A program made the translations under genes and the position numbers. From Haladaptatus salinisoli (GTDB lineage Archaea; Halobacteriota; Halobacteria; Halobacteriales; Haladaptataceae): a stretch of DNA of 64,000 bases. The notes beneath the pieces are model-generated. The model was not told the origin of the DNA, did no database searches, and saw only the letters and a program-made list of their open reading frames with translations. Of the stretch, positions 59,800 to 64,000 are shown one piece after another; position 1 is the stretch's first letter, and each line of letters begins with the position of its first letter. The stretch spans positions 1,476,823 through 1,540,822 of the forward strand of contig NZ_CP085327.1 of assembly GCF_020614375.1 (NCBI RefSeq). The letters are read 5' to 3'.

Positions 59800-60384
59800 A
59801 TGGCCGCGTTCGACGCACTCGTGAGGAAGCGCGACGCTCGCGTCGCGTGGGCGCTCGTCGCGGTGGTGACGGCGTCGATTCCGGCGATGGTCGCCTTCGG
59901 AGCGCTCCTCTGGGCCGGGTTCGCCACACTCCTCGTGGCCGTCGCCGTCGTTCCGCCGCTCGCCGCGCGCGATTCGTCCGTGATGCTCCCGTGGGAGACG
60001 CTGTTGTTCGCCCTGTCCCCGATATTCGTCCGAGCGTTCGGACCGCCCGCGCTGGACGGCGTCGCGCTCTCGCTGGCCGTCTCGTCCATCGCCCTCGTGC
60101 TCGTCGTGGAACTGGCGACGTTCACGTCCGCGAGGCTCGCGCCGTGGTTCGCGGTGACGCTGGTCGCGCTCACGACGATGGCCGCCGTCGGCGCTTGGGC
60201 GGTCGTCCAGTTCTACGCCGGCCGCCTCCTCGGAACGCAGTACCTCGGGTCGCAGAACGCCCTCATGTGGGACTTCGTGGCCGCGACGGGCGTGGGCGCG
60301 GGCGTCGGTATCGCCTCCCAACTGTACTTCGACCTCTCGGCGGTCGACACCGATATCGACCTGCTCGGCGGTGGTGACCGATGA
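59800..60384 (+). CDS. multi-pass membrane protein
   Basis: A 194-residue protein with about six hydrophobic helices (VAWALVAVVTASIPAMVAFG to LMWDFVAATGVGAGVGIA) and a short acidic tail DTDIDLLGGGDR. It overlaps the next gene by 4 bp, so the two are coupled and may form one complex. No family recognised. Confidence 0.7.
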   Translation: MAAFDALVRKRDARVAWALVAVVTASIPAMVAFGALLWAGFATLLVAVAVVPPLAARDSSVMLPWETLLFALSPIFVRAFGPPALDGVALSLAVSSIALVLVVELATFTSARLAPWFAVTLVALTTMAAVGAWAVVQFYAGRLLGTQYLGSQNALMWDFVAATGVGAGVGIASQLYFDLSAVDTDIDLLGGGDR

Positions 60385-61007
60385 GCGTTCCCGAGCGGTA
60401 CAAGCGCCGTCTCGTTCGGCTCCTGCAGGTCGGTCTCCTCGCGCTCACCGTCTACGGTATCTACAGGGGCAAGGTGGGGGTCGCCGTCAACGGCGGCGTC
60501 TCGCTGCTCGTGACGTTCGTTCCGGCGCTCCTCCGGCGGGACTGGGACGTGTCGATGAGCGCCGGGTTCGTGCTGTGGCTCACGGCGGCCGTCTTCGTCC
60601 ACGCGGTCGGCATACTCGGCCCGTACAAGCAGTACCCGTGGTACGATTCGGTCGCCCACGCGCTCTCGGCCAGCGTCGTCGCCGGCACCAGCTACGCCTT
60701 CTTCCGGGCCGTCGAACTCCACTCCGAGCGCGTCGAACTCCCCCGCGAACTCCGATTCCTGTTCGTGCTCGTGTTCGCCCTCGCGTTCGGCGTGCTCTGG
60801 GAGGTTCTCGAGTTCACGTCGGGTTTCCTGGCGAACGCCCTGGGCAGTAAGCCGGTGCTCATCCAGTTCGGCATGAAGGACATCATCCTCGACCTGGTGT
60901 TCGACTTCGTCGGCGGCGTCGTCGTCGTCGCGTGGAGTCGCGCTCGACCGATGCGAATCGCGTGGTCGCTCGCGGCGTCGATGGGGGGCGACGAGCAACA
61001 ACGCTAA
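60381..61007 (+). CDS. DUF2238/YjdF-like membrane protein
   Basis: A 208-residue protein with about six helices, including PWYDSVAHALSASVVAG, LWEVLEFTSGF and MKDIILDLVFDFVGGVV. The polar residues in those helices (Asp/His, Glu, Asp) are arranged as in the YjdF/DUF2238 group. It is translated together with the previous membrane gene. Role unknown. Confidence 0.7.
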   Translation: MSVPERYKRRLVRLLQVGLLALTVYGIYRGKVGVAVNGGVSLLVTFVPALLRRDWDVSMSAGFVLWLTAAVFVHAVGILGPYKQYPWYDSVAHALSASVVAGTSYAFFRAVELHSERVELPRELRFLFVLVFALAFGVLWEVLEFTSGFLANALGSKPVLIQFGMKDIILDLVFDFVGGVVVVAWSRARPMRIAWSLAASMGGDEQQR

Positions 61008-61032
61008 CGGAGGTTCGGGTCGAAGGGCCAGT

Positions 61033-61287
61033 GTGCTCGAACTGTACCAGGCCGAAGACTGTCCGTACTCGACGAACGTTCGCGAGACGATGCAGGAACT
61101 CGGACTCTCGTACGTCGCACACAACCCGCGGTCGCACGAGGGCGACGTGAAAAACGAACAGACGCAGTCGGAACTGGAGGCGCTCGGCGGGGACGATCAG
61201 ATTCCGTTCCTCGTCGACACCCGCCGAGAGGTGTCGATGTACGAGAGCGACGATATCGTGGAGTATCTCCGCGAACACTACGGGTGA
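61033..61287 (+). CDS. glutaredoxin / GST N-terminal-type thioredoxin-fold protein
   Basis: An 84-residue protein: LELYQAEDCPYSTNVRETMQ with the single active-site cysteine (CPYS, Cys10), DQIPFLVDT with the cis-proline and a YESDDIVEYLREHYG end. That is the N-terminal glutathione-S-transferase-like fold; haloarchaea use gamma-glutamylcysteine rather than glutathione, so the thiol partner may be that. The GTG at 61033 is the start. Confidence 0.82.
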   Translation: MLELYQAEDCPYSTNVRETMQELGLSYVAHNPRSHEGDVKNEQTQSELEALGGDDQIPFLVDTRREVSMYESDDIVEYLREHYG

Positions 61288-61350
61288 GGCCGACGTCGAA
61301 CCGTCGGCAAGGACGGCGGAACTAAGCCGCTGGGGAAACTGGGGGGTCGC

Positions 61351-62505
61351 ATGGACGAACTGGTCGAGTTGACCCACGATCTCGTGTCGATTCCGAGCCA
61401 CGAGGGCGAGACGGCGGCTGGCGATTACATCGAGGAGTGGCTTCGCGCCGAGACGGACGCCGACGTGACCCGCGACGGCGTCGGGAACGTTATCGCCCGC
61501 AGGGCGACCGACTCTCCGGCCGCGTCCGAGGGCGTCGGCGCTCCCGGGGAGGGTTCCGAGTCGGCGTCGCCCGACGCCGACCGCGAGGGGTCGAGCACCT
61601 CGCTAGCGTTGGTCGGCCACCACGACGTCGTGCCGCCGGCCGCGTCGCAGGTCGAAGACGGCGAGTACGTCGTCGAAGGCCGCGACGGACGACTCTACGG
61701 CCGGGGAACCGCGGACATGAAGGGCTCGGTGGTCGCGTCGATGCTCGCCTTCCGCGACGCGAACCCCGCCTGCGAACTCGTCTTCGCGAGCTTCGTCGGG
61801 GAGGAACTCGGCGGGAACGGGGTGCGCCACGCCATCGGTCACGGCTTCTCCCCGGACTACGCCATCGTCGCCGAAGGGTCCACGAACTACTCGAAGCAGG
61901 GGGTCACCGACGTGGTGGTCGCACACCGAGGGAGGCGCGCGAGCACCCTCACGGCCAGCGGCACGGCGGCGCACGCCAGCGAGCCGGACGCGGGAAAGAA
62001 CGCCATCTACCGGGCGTGCGACGCGGTCGGCATCGTGCGCGACTGCGAGGTTCCGACGGTGTCCGTGCTCGGCCACGACATCTCCGGCAGCGTCGTCGTC
62101 ACCGAAATCGACGGCGGGAGCGCGTGGAACGTCATTCCGGACACCTGCGAGGTGACCGTCGACGAGCGGACGGTTCCCGGCGAACACGCCGACCTCGGGA
62201 GCGTCGAGGAAGTCGAGGGCGTCGAGTGGACGGTCGAACAGGACCTGCCGCCGATGGAGTGCGACGACGCAGAGTTCGCCGAGACGGTGCTCGCCGCGGC
62301 CCGCGACGCGCAGGACGGCGACCCGGAGCACGTCACGAAACCGCACGCGACCGACGCCGGGTGGCTCGCGCAGGCCGGAACGACCTGCGTCGTCTGCGGC
62401 GCGTCCGAGCCCGGCGAGGCGCACACGAAAGACGAGAGCGTCAGCGTCGACGTGCTACGACGCTGCTATCGGATCTATCGGAACGCGGCGGAGCGCGTGT
62501 CGTAG
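61351..62505 (+). CDS. M20-family metallopeptidase/deacylase
   Basis: The 384-residue enzyme has zinc ligands in GHHDVVPPA (His90, Asp92), GRGTADMKGS (Asp122) and the catalytic Glu-Glu GEELGGNG (151-152). A low-complexity stretch at about 52-82 separates the first strands. Related enzymes are DapE, ArgE and LysK (removing succinyl or acetyl from amino acids) and carboxypeptidases. No lysine, DAP or arginine genes adjoin it, so the substrate is open. Confidence 0.82.
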   Translation: MDELVELTHDLVSIPSHEGETAAGDYIEEWLRAETDADVTRDGVGNVIARRATDSPAASEGVGAPGEGSESASPDADREGSSTSLALVGHHDVVPPAASQVEDGEYVVEGRDGRLYGRGTADMKGSVVASMLAFRDANPACELVFASFVGEELGGNGVRHAIGHGFSPDYAIVAEGSTNYSKQGVTDVVVAHRGRRASTLTASGTAAHASEPDAGKNAIYRACDAVGIVRDCEVPTVSVLGHDISGSVVVTEIDGGSAWNVIPDTCEVTVDERTVPGEHADLGSVEEVEGVEWTVEQDLPPMECDDAEFAETVLAAARDAQDGDPEHVTKPHATDAGWLAQAGTTCVVCGASEPGEAHTKDESVSVDVLRRCYRIYRNAAERVS

Positions 62506-62620
62506 TCGAATCGCGGACGGAGGGAGCCGAAATCCGATCGACGTTCGGCCGCGTGCGTCCTCGGAGCTATTTCGTTCCGAAACCCATTCATTGATAATCG
62601 GTGACAGCAAACACCGGACG

Positions 62621-64000
62621 ATGGCAACCGAAGCCGCCACAGAAAACGCCACGTACGAGGAGTTTCTCCAGAAAGTGAAACGGATCTCGAACGTGCAGAA
62701 CGCCGCTGGAATCCTGGGTTGGGACCAGGAGGTCATGATGCCCGAAGGCGGCACGCCCGCCCGGTCGCAGCAGCGCTCCGCCCTGTCGGCGATCGCCCAC
62801 GACCTGCTGACCGACGACGAGATGGGCGACTACTTGGACGACCTCGAATCGCAGGAGTTGGACGACGAACAGGCCGCCGTGGTGCGGGAGGTACGCCGCG
62901 ACTACGAGCGAGCGACCCGCGTCCCCGGCGAACTGGTCGAGGAGATATCCCGCACCACGTCCGAGGCGCTGCCGAAGTGGAAGGAAGCGAAAGCGGAGGA
63001 CGACTTCTCCGTGTTCGCGCCGACGCTGGAGAAGTTAGTCGAGCAAAAACGGGAGTACGCCGAGCATATCGACCCCGACAAAGACCCCTACGAGGTGTTG
63101 TTCGCGGATTACGAACCCTACCTCGGCATCGAGACCGCGGAGGAGACGCTCGCCCGCCTCCGCGACGAACTCGTCCCCCTCATCGAGTCGGTGCGCGAGA
63201 GCGACGTGGAGCTCGCCACGCCGTTCGAGGGCACCTACGACACGGAGACGCAGGAAGAGCTCTCGCGGGACGTGCTGGACACGTTAGGCTACGATTGGAA
63301 CCGCGGTCGACTCGACACCGCGCCGCACCCGTTCTCCAGCGGAACGCAGTTCGACGCGCGGGTGACGACGCGTTTCGACGAGGAAGACCCCCTCGGCGCG
63401 TTGATGAGCACCATCCACGAGTTCGGCCACGCGACCTACACGCAGGGGCTGCCGGACGAACACTACGGGACGCCGCTCGGCCAGTCGCGCGACCTGACGG
63501 CCCACGAGTCGCAGTCCCGCATCTGGGAGAACCACGTCGGTCGGTCGCGCGCCTTCTGGGAGCGATTCCTCCCGGTCGTCAAGGAGCGGTTCCCGGACGT
63601 GGAAGACGCCTCCGTCGAGGACGTGTACGAGGCCGCCAACCGCGTGTACGAGGACAATCTCATCCGGGTCGAGGCGGACGAGTTGACCTACCACATGCAC
63701 ATCGTGGTGCGGTTCGAGATAGAGAAGGCGCTCATACGCGGCGAGATAGAAGTCGAGGACGTGCCCGAACTCTGGAACGACAAGTACGAGGAGTACCTCG
63801 GCATCCGCCCCGATACCGACGCGGAGGGCTGCCTGCAGGACATCCACTGGAGCCACGGGAGTTTCGGCTACTTCCCGACCTACTCGCTCGGCAGCGTCCT
63901 CGCGGCGCAACTGTACGACAGCGCCGAGGAGGACATCCCCGACCTCGAAGACCAGATTCGGGAGGGCGAGTTCGACGACTTCCACGACTGGCTGACCGAA
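62621..64000 (+). CDS. M32 family metallocarboxypeptidase (partial, cut by window end)
   Basis: The ATG at 62621 opens a frame without stop to the last base (460 codons present; the family is about 500). It has the M32 zinc motif HEFGH at residues 266-270 and the downstream TAHESQSRIWENHVG with the third ligand Glu. IHWSHGSFGYFPTYSLG near the end is the usual family block. It removes C-terminal amino acids, typically with broad specificity; it is cytosolic. It runs off the window so it is missing about 40 residues. Confidence 0.92.
   Translation, partial: MATEAATENATYEEFLQKVKRISNVQNAAGILGWDQEVMMPEGGTPARSQQRSALSAIAHDLLTDDEMGDYLDDLESQELDDEQAAVVREVRRDYERATRVPGELVEEISRTTSEALPKWKEAKAEDDFSVFAPTLEKLVEQKREYAEHIDPDKDPYEVLFADYEPYLGIETAEETLARLRDELVPLIESVRESDVELATPFEGTYDTETQEELSRDVLDTLGYDWNRGRLDTAPHPFSSGTQFDARVTTRFDEEDPLGALMSTIHEFGHATYTQGLPDEHYGTPLGQSRDLTAHESQSRIWENHVGRSRAFWERFLPVVKERFPDVEDASVEDVYEAANRVYEDNLIRVEADELTYHMHIVVRFEIEKALIRGEIEVEDVPELWNDKYEEYLGIRPDTDAEGCLQDIHWSHGSFGYFPTYSLGSVLAAQLYDSAEEDIPDLEDQIREGEFDDFHDWLTE

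Noticed and set aside
1-64000. tRNA, rRNA or CRISPR loci
   Set aside because: I looked in the intergenic gaps for cloverleaf-type arms and for repeated direct repeats with spacers and saw none; a dedicated covariance search could still find a small RNA.

Overview
The window is a stretch of a haloarchaeal (class Halobacteria) chromosome. GC is high, the predicted proteins are strongly acidic, many genes look leaderless with a TATA element 25-32 nt before the start codon, and several genes are archaeal or haloarchaeal signatures: ABCE1/Rli1, archaemetzincin, KEOPS Pcc1, RpoP, Rpl37ae, prefoldin beta, Sec61 beta, ThiR, TruD, YchF, NOG1-type GTPase, PINc-ATPase and HTH_10/DUF7344-type regulators. 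I cannot assign a genus. No rRNA, tRNA or CRISPR array was recognised.

1-30.9 kb is dense housekeeping sequence: a thiazole synthase (thi4), a YgfZ-like protein, a BrkB-type membrane protein, a disulfide oxidoreductase, ribosome recycling (abce1 with a small EMC6-like membrane gene), an archaemetzincin divergent from a UPF0146 gene, purine synthesis (guaAA), a DUF2070 protein, then the rpl37ae-rpoP-pcc1 and pfdB-DUF3194 pieces of a translation/KEOPS cluster separated here by about 3.5 kb of unrelated genes, followed by truD, pdxT, sec61 beta and a thioredoxin.

30.9-38.8 kb is a visibly AT-richer accessory island with long non-coding stretches and relics (a SWIM zinc-finger fragment, a frameshifted copy of the membrane protein encoded at 22.6-23.6 kb, small zinc-knuckle-like remnants). 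Its intact core is a DUF7344-type regulator, a HalOD1-domain protein with a degenerate RecA/MEDS-like domain, a 694-aa protein with a CHAT (caspase-like) protease domain, a previously uncalled 44-aa membrane peptide convergent on the CHAT gene, and a two-gene FilR1-like/winged-helix regulator operon. I regard the HalOD1 protein + CHAT protease + membrane peptide as the most interesting candidate for an undescribed signalling or defence module.

38.8-64 kb returns to core genes: F420-dependent NADP reductase and an aldo/keto reductase, a multi-PAS/GAF HTH_10 sensor-regulator, KDG kinase, YchF, a DgcA/DgcN-like pair (N-acetyl-glutamate racemase and D-glutamate N-acetyltransferase), the thiamine regulator ThiR in operon with dCTP deaminase, pth2, a bifunctional-nuclease-like protein with hisE, NOG1-type GTPase, tandem DUF389 membrane proteins, EngB, a PINc-ATPase, membrane proteins, an M20 peptidase and an M32 carboxypeptidase running off the window end. 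ThiR (48 kb) probably controls thi4 (1 kb), so the two ends of the window are functionally connected.
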